Positions 8,471 to 17,666 are shown, numbered from the stretch's first letter. The stretch is 64,000 nt of DNA from an uncultured Lachnospiraceae bacterium (GCA_947625205.1 CANQNN010000006.1:62001-126000), one strand, 5' to 3'. Numbers and translations: made by a program. The notes: generated from the letters alone by a model not told the origin.

Positions 8471-9554
8471 AAAACACCTCTATTATCATTTGGTACAGTG
8501 CATCTTCATCGGCATAGAATTCTTCGTATTTTTCTCCCTTGACTGTCTCGCCTTTCAGGCTGTACAGATTTCCTTCCTCAAACCGGTAGTCGATCAGAGT
8601 CGATGCCAGATAAACCACCTCGTCCGCCGATATATCCGTGACCATCTGCGCTCTGATATCGTTGTACAGCGTCAGCGCAACGGAAGGGTCTTTTTTTACC
8701 GCCTCTTTTGTCTTTGCCACAAAAGCCTTCAGGTATTGTTTCTGCCGTTCAAGCCGCGTATCTGCGGAGCCGAATATTCTGGTGTTCCTGTATTTGACAT
8801 ACCAGAATGCGCTTTCACCCATAAGGTGGACCGCATTTCCCTTAACTAACGTCTTATCTTTTGCAGTGACATCATCCAGTACGACCACATCAACGCCGCC
8901 CACGGCATCGTTGATGGTAGCGATAGCGCTCATGTTGACGGCGGCATAGCCGTGTATCGGCAGATCATAGAACAGAGACTGCACCGCCTTCTTCTGGTAT
9001 TCGCAGCTCTCCTCCATGCCGTTTCCGAATCCGTGCTGGACACAGATCTGCCCCAGCCCGGTGGTCTTATACACTCCGTTCTCATCATAAAAATCGATCA
9101 TGGCCATCGTATTACGGTTGATGCTGATGATCTTGATCTCTTTTTCATGCGGATCTGCAACCACCAGAAACAAAGCGTCCGCCTGTCCGCCGTTCTGTCC
9201 CTCCGCCACTTCCACAGCGTCCGACTTTTTGTCGATCCCCATGATCAGGAATGTCATGATATCCTTATTGTAGGTGTAGATCCGGCCGTTATATTTGACC
9301 CAGTCTTCCTGCCAGACGTTCTTCTCCTGTTCCGTCGCCTCTTCTATCCCGTTGGCGCTGACGGCCAGTGACAGATCCGGAGCATCCTGATCGGTTTGAG
9401 CCATCAGGCTTCTCCTTCCGGTAAATCTTGCCACAAAAAAAACGGCAAAACCAACAGCTATTATTAGTATGACTGCACCGGCTGCACCCCAGAGAACCCG
9501 GGTCAAGGCGTGTTGTTTCTTTCCGTTTTTGTTCGTTTTTTTATTTTTCAACAA
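8436..9554 (-). CDS. LytR-CpsA-Psr (LCP) family protein, first gene of capsule operon; TTG start
   Basis: LIMGIDK...DALFLVVADPHEKEIKIISINRNTMA...GGVDVVV...RLERQKQYLKAF LCP motifs. Confidence 0.88.
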   Translation of the reverse strand: MLKNKKTNKNGKKQHALTRVLWGAAGAVILIIAVGFAVFFVARFTGRRSLMAQTDQDAPDLSLAVSANGIEEATEQEKNVWQEDWVKYNGRIYTYNKDIMTFLIMGIDKKSDAVEVAEGQNGGQADALFLVVADPHEKEIKIISINRNTMAMIDFYDENGVYKTTGLGQICVQHGFGNGMEESCEYQKKAVQSLFYDLPIHGYAAVNMSAIATINDAVGGVDVVVLDDVTAKDKTLVKGNAVHLMGESAFWYVKYRNTRIFGSADTRLERQKQYLKAFVAKTKEAVKKDPSVALTLYNDIRAQMVTDISADEVVYLASTLIDYRFEEGNLYSLKGETVKGEKYEEFYADEDALYQMIIEVFYEEVEPEENGT

Positions 9555-9570
9555 ACCCGCCCCCCCCCAG

Positions 9571-9652
9571 TTTTAAACGTAAAAATTTATTACGTTTTAA
9601 ACATATGTATTATATACGTTTTAAACCGGTGTTGTCAATACTTTTTTAAACG
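9571..9652. promoter_or_regulatory. Divergent promoter/operator region: sigma-A promoter for LCP/capsule operon (-10 at 9609-9614, -35 at 9633-9638 on - strand) with repeated TTTTAAACGT operators
   Basis: Minus strand TTGACA-18 bp-TATAAT; motif copies at 9571-9580, 9592-9602, 9616-9626 and 9642-9652; the first two form an inverted repeat. Confidence 0.75.
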
Positions 9653-9780
9653 GATAATAACCATATGAATAATAGCAATCATGGTGGCCGAAGTGCAGCA
9701 ATTACCGTGCTTCAGCCACCATGCGTTGTACCACACGCACAGATCGGGGCACCGATATGAAGATAATACAGGAGGTTTTT

Positions 9781-10128
9781 ATGAATTATGACCATCTGGC
9801 AGCCGGTGAAAGGCTGCGTTCAAAACGTATTTTATTAGGAATGACACAAGAAGAAATTGCTGAAAAGATCAATCGTGCCGGCAAATACTATGCCGATATT
9901 GAACGGGGAAGCTGCGGTATGTCCACAGAGACGCTTCTGTCTCTTGCTTCCGTACTGGATATGTCGCTGGATTATATTATTCTGGGTAAAACTGAAGAAG
10001 GTGGAGAGATAACGCATACGGATGAGGTTGCGGCGATCATGCGCCTGCTGGACAGCTACCCGACCCAGAGCAGGGGATACGCCCTGAAGCTGCTGAGGCT
10101 CTTCCTGGTAGCCTGTAGTAATGAATAG
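9781..10128 (+). CDS. XRE-family HTH transcriptional regulator
   Basis: AGERLRSKRILLGMTQEEIAEKINRAGKYYADIERG HTH; RBS aggagg upstream of ATG 9781. Confidence 0.88.
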   Translation: MNYDHLAAGERLRSKRILLGMTQEEIAEKINRAGKYYADIERGSCGMSTETLLSLASVLDMSLDYIILGKTEEGGEITHTDEVAAIMRLLDSYPTQSRGYALKLLRLFLVACSNE

Positions 10129-10173
10129 AAATGCATATCGATCAGTTCGCGATCACAATAAGACTAGAAAGCA

Positions 10174-11666
10174 GAGAGTGTAATCTATTTTGTGTAAACG
10201 CAATGGATCAATGAAAAAATATCCTGATGTGTTGTCATTGACTAACGATTCATATGTGTCTGTATTCTGACACAATTTAAGCAGGCTGTCAACCGGCAGC
10301 CTGCTCTTTTTATATCCTGTCTCTGTCAGATCAGGTCTGCCGGTGATATCCGGTCTCCGAAATAGATGCACAGCTGGTCAAGAGTCTGGCCCCAGTCCCA
10401 GCTCCTGCCGGTCCACTTTTTCGTGATATCCATCATGGCCAGATACAGCAGTTTGAACAGGGCGTCATCCGGCGGGAAGATTGTCAGGTTCTTCGTCACT
10501 TTTCGCAGCTGGCGGTTAAAGTTCTCTATGGAATTTGTGGTATAGATCAGTTTCCGAATCTCGCCCGGATACTTAAAGTACGTGGAAAGCTGCGGCCAGT
10601 TATTCCGCCAGGAAGCAATGGAGGACGGGTACTTTGTCCCCCAGTTCCCCTCAAGGCTGTCCAGAGCCTCAAGGGCCGCTTCCTCCGTGGGAGCCTGATA
10701 TACCTGTTTTAACTCTTTCATAAAAGGCTTGATATCCTTGTAGGAGATGAATTTCGTGGAATAGCGTATCTGATGGACGATACAGCGCTGGATCTCCGCT
10801 TTGGGGAATACTGCGCTTATGGCATCCCCGAAACCCGTCAGCCCGTCTACGGAAACGATCATGATATCCTCCACCCCGCGGTTCTTGATCTCATTGAGTA
10901 CGCCCAGCCAGTATTTGGCGCTCTCGTTCCCACCGATCCACATGCCCAAAACTTCCTTCTGGCCGTTCAGGCGTACGCCGATCGCCACATAGACGGCTTT
11001 CTTGACAGTCTGATTATCCTGCCGCACATGGAAGTGTACGGCGTCCATAAAGACAATGGCATATTTCCTTTCCAGCGGGCGGTTCTGCCATTCCTTGGCA
11101 ATGGGCAGGATGCGGTCTGTCATATGGGATATCATCTCGGCGGAAGCATCTACCCCGTAGACGGAAGACAGGTGGGCTGATATATCGCGGGTGGTCATGC
11201 CCTTTGCATACATGGACAGCACCTGGTCTTCGATGTTGGAGATGTCTGTCTGGTTCTTCTTTACAGCCTGCGGCTCAAACTCGCCTTTTCTATCTCTGGG
11301 GATATCAAGGCCGATCTCCCCGAGGGAGGAGGTGACGGTCTTTCTGCTGTAACCGTTTCTGCTGTCGTCTGTTTCCTTGTTTTTGTAGTCATACTTGGAA
11401 TAGCCAAGCTTTTCATCCATTTCGGCTTCCAGCATCCCCTGCAGGGTATCTCCCAGCAGATCCTTGAGCATGTCTTGTACATCGGCGGCATCCTCGGGAT
11501 GGTAGTGCTCGATGAGGCTGTTGATGAACGCTTTGCGTTCCGGTGAAAGTTTTCTTTGTCTTGCCATAAAAATATCCTCCTGGATCAATATTTATTTTAA
11601 CATTGATCCGGGAGGATAGATATAGCTTATCCTGTATTTGGTTTACACAGAATTTTTTACAGTCTC
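10174..11666 (-). mobile_element. Complete IS256-family insertion sequence with 8-bp target duplication AGAAAGCA (10166-10173 / 11667-11674)
   Basis: Imperfect terminal inverted repeats GAGAGTGTAATCTATTTTGTGTAAAC / GAGACTGTAAAAAATTCTGTGTAAAC and exact 8-bp direct repeats. Confidence 0.92.
10326..11588 (-). CDS. IS256-family (mutator-type) transposase
   Basis: LGDTLQGMLEAEMDEKLGYSKYD...SVDGLTGFGDAISAVFPKAEIQRCIVHQIR...NSIENFNRQLRK. Confidence 0.95.
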   Translation of the reverse strand: MIQEDIFMARQRKLSPERKAFINSLIEHYHPEDAADVQDMLKDLLGDTLQGMLEAEMDEKLGYSKYDYKNKETDDSRNGYSRKTVTSSLGEIGLDIPRDRKGEFEPQAVKKNQTDISNIEDQVLSMYAKGMTTRDISAHLSSVYGVDASAEMISHMTDRILPIAKEWQNRPLERKYAIVFMDAVHFHVRQDNQTVKKAVYVAIGVRLNGQKEVLGMWIGGNESAKYWLGVLNEIKNRGVEDIMIVSVDGLTGFGDAISAVFPKAEIQRCIVHQIRYSTKFISYKDIKPFMKELKQVYQAPTEEAALEALDSLEGNWGTKYPSSIASWRNNWPQLSTYFKYPGEIRKLIYTTNSIENFNRQLRKVTKNLTIFPPDDALFKLLYLAMMDITKKWTGRSWDWGQTLDQLCIYFGDRISPADLI

Positions 11667-11672
11667 AGAAAG

Positions 11673-11723
11673 CAAACAGGAAATGCCGCAATTACCAAAA
11701 CCGCGGTATTTCCTGTTTTACTA
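11673..11723 (+). terminator. Probable terminator of XRE gene 9781-10128, now separated from it by the IS256 element
   Basis: AAACAGGAAATGCCGC ... GCGGTATTTCCTGTTT inverted repeat followed by T-rich sequence. Confidence 0.6.
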
Positions 11724-12087
11724 ATGGTTTATTTTGCAAAGGTATTGCAAAAGTATATTTATTGACGCAGACTTTCAGCTTTGTCCAATTGATAAAAACC
11801 GTTTTCTTTAAAATCCCGCCAGACGGTTCCTGATATCTTACATCTGATAGAACAAAGCATAATTAGAATGTGTTACAAAACAGTTGGAAACCTCTGCATA
11901 CTCTTGGCATGCACCGGTATGTGCTGTTATATAAAGCAAGGTCAGAAGCTCATCAGAAAGTTTTCTGTCCAACCATTATCATAAAAAATCAGTATATACA
12001 GGCTTTCGTCTACGCACTCACTACGCCCGACAATTTAATATTATTTTTTATATATTTCACTTTTGCAAAAATACTTTCAACAAACTA

Positions 12088-14373
12088 TTAACAGTTCATT
12101 GTTATGCTTAAGAAAAAATCATAGTCTGTATAAAAATCATAGATACCTTTCAAATCGTCCAATACATCTTTCTTATTTTTTGCAGACTTCAACACTTTCT
12201 TCACAGTATCATAATCATTGCTACCCGTGTATTCTCTTACCATATCTGCAATAAATTGATTAGACAACCACATTTGACAGTAACTCGAATGTTCTTTCAA
12301 AGTATTATCTTGTTCAAACTCATCTTTAGATATATAATTCCACTTAAGCAATAAATACTCCATGATCAACACTTGCGTTGGTCTATCCACAATGCCAAAC
12401 GCAATGCTAATTTTTTGTGCGGTCTTAACTGCATCTTCTGTTTTATCTGTTTCGTCCAACCCTTTTTTCTTTTTTGCCATAATATTCCCGATAAAACTCA
12501 ACACCAGATAAAAATATAAATTCTGCTTCCATTTGTGTCTCACTTTAACACACACATTGTTTCGGTTTTGATAAGTCATGATACAAATCCGCCAAACCTC
12601 TCCAAAAGTTATGTTTATGGAATTCTTATCATTTGTATCTTCTTCCCCTATCCAAACAGAATTTTTGCATTTCATCGCCGAAAACAAATTACGCACAGAC
12701 TCATTGTAGAAATCCGGATCATTTAGTGCGATCTTGCAATTCGCATAATTATTCTTTCCCAACCAACTATATAAACCGTTTTCCAAACATTTTACCTTAA
12801 TGGCAATCGGATTACAGGTAAGGAATGTATCAACATAAGTCAGCGGAAACTCTCGTTGACGTTCAAGCATCTGCTTAATCTCATAGATCCCTTCTGCACG
12901 ATGTAAAGCAAAGTCAGGATTATAATAAGACATTTGCAGCAACGCCTCCATGTCATATTTAATTTGAATTGTCCACGCGTTTACTTTATCCTTTACATTA
13001 ACATCCACTGAATTATTTTGTTCCACTTCAATTGATTTACATGCATCTATATGCATTAATTTACGATACATAAACTGTGTTTTTTTATCGATCACAGTTC
13101 CACACGCGCACGTATATAACGATTTTTTCTCATATGGATTTAATTTTGTGATTGGCATCCCACATTTAGGGCATATCATAAAATTACTTTTTTTACTAAT
13201 ATCAAAATAAATTCTACCCCACTCCTGCATATCGTCACACAAACGAAACAGATAAGAAAGCGGATTTTCATCAAAAAAATTGCGATAATACTCCTCTTCT
13301 TTTCCCGTCATACAACCATAATGTACCGTATGGTTATAAATCACCACTGCTGCCAGTTCTATTGCCATTCTTTCAATCGGCTTTAACTGATAAATAGCTC
13401 CCGTATCATAATATTTACTCAACAAAATAACGGCGGAAATCGCCCCATGATTCTGTTCATCACGCACCCGCTTTGCGATTTTATCAGGAGAGACCGTTCG
13501 ATAAAGCAAACTTTCCTGTAAAATATTTTCCAGATGCGGCATAGCATCATTGATGTGAATAAAGGAAGCAGACAACGGCAAAAACTCATGTAAAGTCTTC
13601 GTGGTACGCAGCATATAATCAATCGGATAACCGATATCATGCACTAAAGCAGCAATAATAGAAGCAGCATGCATAATGTATCTGTAAAAATTATCTTCCA
13701 TTCGTTTTTCTACATCTTCATCAAACGCATTAGACTGTATACCTGTGTTCTTACTTTTATCCGTTTCCTTTTGAATAATACCTTCTCTGCCTACTTCTAC
13801 TATGTTCTTAAATAATTCCTTCTCCTCCATGGTTACCATATGAAATTGCATTCTAACACTGTTTCGGATATCCTCTGCTATAATACTGCTTTCTTCTTTA
13901 TAAATTGCAATACACCTTTCCATAAAACCACACTCATCCAAAAAGACAAGCATCTCATACATATTTTTAATCTGATGAATATAATAATCCCTGTAATGCG
14001 AATAGTCCCGTTCTGCTTTCTTATATTCCAAATGCATCATCCACTCAAAATAAAAATATGACGCATGAAATAAACTCTGGATTCCCGGAATTCCCACAAA
14101 ATAACCAAGGAATTTATCGCGCGCCAACTGTACGATTCCAAGACATTCTTTCATATCATCCGCATAAATTTTACTTACAGTAATATATGCATTTTGTGCC
14201 TTTTCAATATCCCAGCTGCGGTCTATCACGCCACGTTTTTCCAGACGCACCGCCTGTTTCAGCAAATTCTCTTCGTCACCGTGTAAATCCCAAAAATATT
14301 TATGATATAGCACATCATAATTTTCCAAATATTTATTCATATTTTCCATATTAAATTCATATATCATATTCAT
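12088..14373 (-). CDS. HD-domain phosphohydrolase-like protein with internal zinc ribbon (third gene of accessory operon)
   Basis: ALVHDIGYPIDY (HD), NHGAISAVIL, YNHTVHYG, LFRLCDDMQEWGR; CPKCG-x15-CAC zinc-ribbon; ATGA overlap with upstream gene. Confidence 0.65.
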   Translation of the reverse strand: MNMIYEFNMENMNKYLENYDVLYHKYFWDLHGDEENLLKQAVRLEKRGVIDRSWDIEKAQNAYITVSKIYADDMKECLGIVQLARDKFLGYFVGIPGIQSLFHASYFYFEWMMHLEYKKAERDYSHYRDYYIHQIKNMYEMLVFLDECGFMERCIAIYKEESSIIAEDIRNSVRMQFHMVTMEEKELFKNIVEVGREGIIQKETDKSKNTGIQSNAFDEDVEKRMEDNFYRYIMHAASIIAALVHDIGYPIDYMLRTTKTLHEFLPLSASFIHINDAMPHLENILQESLLYRTVSPDKIAKRVRDEQNHGAISAVILLSKYYDTGAIYQLKPIERMAIELAAVVIYNHTVHYGCMTGKEEEYYRNFFDENPLSYLFRLCDDMQEWGRIYFDISKKSNFMICPKCGMPITKLNPYEKKSLYTCACGTVIDKKTQFMYRKLMHIDACKSIEVEQNNSVDVNVKDKVNAWTIQIKYDMEALLQMSYYNPDFALHRAEGIYEIKQMLERQREFPLTYVDTFLTCNPIAIKVKCLENGLYSWLGKNNYANCKIALNDPDFYNESVRNLFSAMKCKNSVWIGEEDTNDKNSINITFGEVWRICIMTYQNRNNVCVKVRHKWKQNLYFYLVLSFIGNIMAKKKKGLDETDKTEDAVKTAQKISIAFGIVDRPTQVLIMEYLLLKWNYISKDEFEQDNTLKEHSSYCQMWLSNQFIADMVREYTGSNDYDTVKKVLKSAKNKKDVLDDLKGIYDFYTDYDFFLSITMNC

Positions 14374-15497
14374 CTCCCAATCTCTTGAAATTCGCCCGTA
14401 AAAGCATATTTATGGCTTAAATCTCCTCTGCAAAACTGATAATATTCATTACTATACGGACATTTTATCACTTTAATGTCATTTCTCGAATTCTTCTGTA
14501 TTCTACCCAAAACATCCGCTTCCCGCTCGCGCATAAATTCTTGGCTGTTTGTTTCATCCAAAACAATCGTAATCTCTATCTGCCCCTTAACTTCATGCTG
14601 ATCAGCCCTACGAACAACATTATCCATTTCTTCTAACATTGCACCAATGTGTCCCCTGTCATCTGTCGATACCAGGTAATGATGAAGCCTCACTTCGTCC
14701 TTTCTCTTTATTTTTATCCACTTATAAATCACATCCAGAAGCGCAGTAGCGTAGGCATCATCTCCCGGTGGCATATCTATCACAATATGCTTATATCCAA
14801 AGTCCTGACGGGCGCCATCAGCTGATCCCCCTACCCTATTCCGCATATCACCCATACCATACAGTGTAGCCAGAAGACACCGCATATCATCTGTATATCT
14901 TGCAAGTTCTACCGTTGGCAAACTGCCTCCATACTGAAATTTTTGTTTACCTTTTGCTTTACATGAGGAAAAAATAAAATCCAGAAACCCATTCATAATC
15001 GGCTGCATAACCGCCGTTTCATTTTCGGTACTTTTTACCCTCTCCTCAGGTGCCATTCTTTTTACTTCACTGTAAATATGCCCATGTACTATCATTTTTT
15101 CCACTTCATTAATATCACCCGTGAGATAATCATTAATTGTATATTGTACATAATCGTCTCGAAATCCTATCAGGCTGCTGCCGACAGTCGGTGTCATTTT
15201 AAAGCTTAAATTAAATTGCGTTTGTAGGTCATTTAAGGAACAATTCATATTAACGGTTTTGAATTCTGCCTCGTCTTTTCCGTATATTAAGATTTGTGTG
15301 CCCGTGCCTTTAAAATCTGCATCTAAGAACAAAACCGACGCATTTCGCCCCGTATTCTCGGACTCTGCACGTGCAAGTTGTTCGTCATTTGCCAACTTCA
15401 TCGCTTGAAACAACGAAAATGCGGTCTTACCACAGCCACCTTTAACCGAACTAACCAAATAAATATGAAATAATTCATCATCTTTAGTACTTTCCAT
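14370..15497 (-). CDS. MinD/ParA-like (SIMIBI) P-loop ATPase (second gene of accessory operon)
   Basis: SSVKGGCGKTAFSLFQAMK deviant Walker A; VLFLDADFKG; HIVIDMPPGDDAYA; ATG 15497 preceded by AGGAGG. Confidence 0.75.
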   Translation of the reverse strand: MESTKDDELFHIYLVSSVKGGCGKTAFSLFQAMKLANDEQLARAESENTGRNASVLFLDADFKGTGTQILIYGKDEAEFKTVNMNCSLNDLQTQFNLSFKMTPTVGSSLIGFRDDYVQYTINDYLTGDINEVEKMIVHGHIYSEVKRMAPEERVKSTENETAVMQPIMNGFLDFIFSSCKAKGKQKFQYGGSLPTVELARYTDDMRCLLATLYGMGDMRNRVGGSADGARQDFGYKHIVIDMPPGDDAYATALLDVIYKWIKIKRKDEVRLHHYLVSTDDRGHIGAMLEEMDNVVRRADQHEVKGQIEITIVLDETNSQEFMREREADVLGRIQKNSRNDIKVIKCPYSNEYYQFCRGDLSHKYAFTGEFQEIGR

Positions 15498-15508
15498 CAG
15501 TCTTCCTC

Positions 15509-17569
15509 CTATTTCGTCAATAAATAAATTCTGCTGTCTACATAGCCAGTATATATGCAATACTCATGAAGAACCGAAAGCAAATCAAAAAAATCATCTT
15601 CCATTATTTCCGGACAATACAACATACGAAAATCATACCGAAGAATACTATCGAGTTTTTCCATATCACGCACAATAGCCCGGTCTAATTCGCGTACCGC
15701 CGAATAAATCAACCGTCGTCCACGAAACAGCTTACCATTATCTCTTAAAGGCACTAATTCTGATTTCCTCTCACTTAACAAATCAATATTAGTGAAAGAA
15801 ATCCTTTCTATACACAGTAAATAAGCACAAAAAATTCCTAATGCCGAATTTGATCTGGCAATCATTGCTCTAGTAAACAAATCCCGCAGATAATTTCTGC
15901 TATACGGCGAGTGTTCCTCACACTTCTCTTCTTTACATATCTGCAGATAGGTTTCCATAAATTTATTCAGGAACTCTCTCTCTGTCTCCTCTATGTTTTG
16001 CGGGAACCGGATATAACACTCTAACCTGACAACTTGATCCTTCTTAACATAAATATCCAGAAATGTATTCATCCATACATCTATAGAAGAATATTCATTC
16101 TGATTAACTTTTTCCTTATAGAAAGCGCTTCCTACACTCTTAATGAGCTTCCACATATCTATCGATGCAATATAAGCTTTATTATTATCTTGCGGAACTA
16201 CTCCGTTACTTATCAATGTAACAACTGCATTGCTAGCTGCATCATCTTCATTGCTTTTTGGTGGCAATAATCTATATACGAATATCCGTTTTCCATCATA
16301 TCGTTCATCATTGCATACACTATTTTTCACTAAATCCACATCACCAACCTTCTCACCACGGCTGATATAAACATACACATCACTTTGCTCTGATACAGCC
16401 TGCTGCATAATCCGAAATAATTCACAATCAAATCCAAGTTTACTTGACTCCGCTTTACCATATCCATTCATCCAAAGCCCTGCTTTATTATAAATCTCTC
16501 TATAGTAATAGCCTTGCTCCCGCACAAAATCTTCTTTTTGATTCGAATCGCTTACTTCATCCAACAGCTCTTTTTTTCGTTCTAATTCTTTCAAGCACCA
16601 TTGAATATAACTTCTAATCTCGCGCTCTTGCAATTTTTTTAATGTTTGACGTTGTTTATAAAAATAACTTTCATCCAAAAATAATACAATATCAAAACTT
16701 TGAAAAAGTATCTGCATATCTAAAAGTGAAGACAAATTGTATATCTGCTTATCATGTTTCAATACCAAAGAATCATCATCCTTTAGACGAAAAATATATT
16801 CTCCATACTCTGGCTGACGTAAGAGTTGTACAAAATAAACTTCTAATGACTTATTATTCTGGTCCGTAACAATATTTCTATAATACTCAATCAAACAATC
16901 TATGTTTTCTATCGTTCCAATATAGGCAATATAAATCACATTCTCACCATAAATAAGCGGAGTTTTCTCCTTACGGGAATACCTACTATTTATTTTCTGA
17001 ACTAGACGCAACGCATCCAATTTCGTCAACGCGCCAACATTCTGCCACGCTTTGACTTCCACATACTTATGAATTGTATCCGTCTCTAATTTTTCCTGAA
17101 CATTTGCAAAATACACTTGCCCTGTACCATAGACATACAATTGCTCTCGTTGCTGAATATATTGCTTTAATAACGTATGACGAATCTGCCACTCCATGTA
17201 CCTTGGATTATCCTCATGAAGAAATTGTGTGTTCGAACAGCACTCCCAATACCGCTGTAAACCAATGATTTCCTCATTTATCAAACGAATAATCGGATGT
17301 GACATAGGCATATAATAAATGTCTTCCAAATCCAATTTGCAGCAACCAATCATAAGGTAATTTTCCATTTCACCCAGTCGCTCTGAAATATCCGGAACAA
17401 CAAAAAAATTAACCAATCTTTCAAAATAAGTTTCGAAAAACTTCTTGTCTTCATTCACCGTATAATTCAATGATGAAATTCTGTCTTGGAAATCCTGTCT
17501 GGATATGAAATGATGGATAGAAGAAATTAACCGGGTTTGAGAAGAAGACTTTTTTATATCTTCATTCAT
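15509..17569 (-). CDS. Hypothetical protein, 686 aa, no domain recognised (first gene of accessory operon)
   Basis: Long ORF with RBS GGAGGTGG; stop lies in RBS region of the ATPase gene. Confidence 0.7.
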   Translation of the reverse strand: MNEDIKKSSSQTRLISSIHHFISRQDFQDRISSLNYTVNEDKKFFETYFERLVNFFVVPDISERLGEMENYLMIGCCKLDLEDIYYMPMSHPIIRLINEEIIGLQRYWECCSNTQFLHEDNPRYMEWQIRHTLLKQYIQQREQLYVYGTGQVYFANVQEKLETDTIHKYVEVKAWQNVGALTKLDALRLVQKINSRYSRKEKTPLIYGENVIYIAYIGTIENIDCLIEYYRNIVTDQNNKSLEVYFVQLLRQPEYGEYIFRLKDDDSLVLKHDKQIYNLSSLLDMQILFQSFDIVLFLDESYFYKQRQTLKKLQEREIRSYIQWCLKELERKKELLDEVSDSNQKEDFVREQGYYYREIYNKAGLWMNGYGKAESSKLGFDCELFRIMQQAVSEQSDVYVYISRGEKVGDVDLVKNSVCNDERYDGKRIFVYRLLPPKSNEDDAASNAVVTLISNGVVPQDNNKAYIASIDMWKLIKSVGSAFYKEKVNQNEYSSIDVWMNTFLDIYVKKDQVVRLECYIRFPQNIEETEREFLNKFMETYLQICKEEKCEEHSPYSRNYLRDLFTRAMIARSNSALGIFCAYLLCIERISFTNIDLLSERKSELVPLRDNGKLFRGRRLIYSAVRELDRAIVRDMEKLDSILRYDFRMLYCPEIMEDDFFDLLSVLHEYCIYTGYVDSRIYLLTK

Positions 17570-17613
17570 TTATTTCCTTGCCACCTCCATTATTCAATAC
17601 GAGAAACGCAAGC

Positions 17614-17627
17614 AGAACATATGTTCT
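17614..17627. promoter_or_regulatory. LexA/DinR-like palindrome (SOS box candidate)
   Basis: Perfect palindrome AGAACATATGTTCT; core GAAC-N4-GTTC matches Gram-positive LexA consensus core. Confidence 0.5.
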
Positions 17628-17666
17628 TATTGCATCTTATGATAAGGCTAAGAGCCTATATCTGAT

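Noticed and set aside
11603-12091. Short + strand ORFs between IS256 and the accessory operon
   Set aside because: No RBS or recognisable protein features; overlap the IS end and the terminator hairpin.
14370-15497. Plasmid/ICE partition locus based on the ParA-like ATPase
   Set aside because: No ParB, parS-like repeats, relaxase, integrase or T4SS genes in the window; operon partners do not fit partition.
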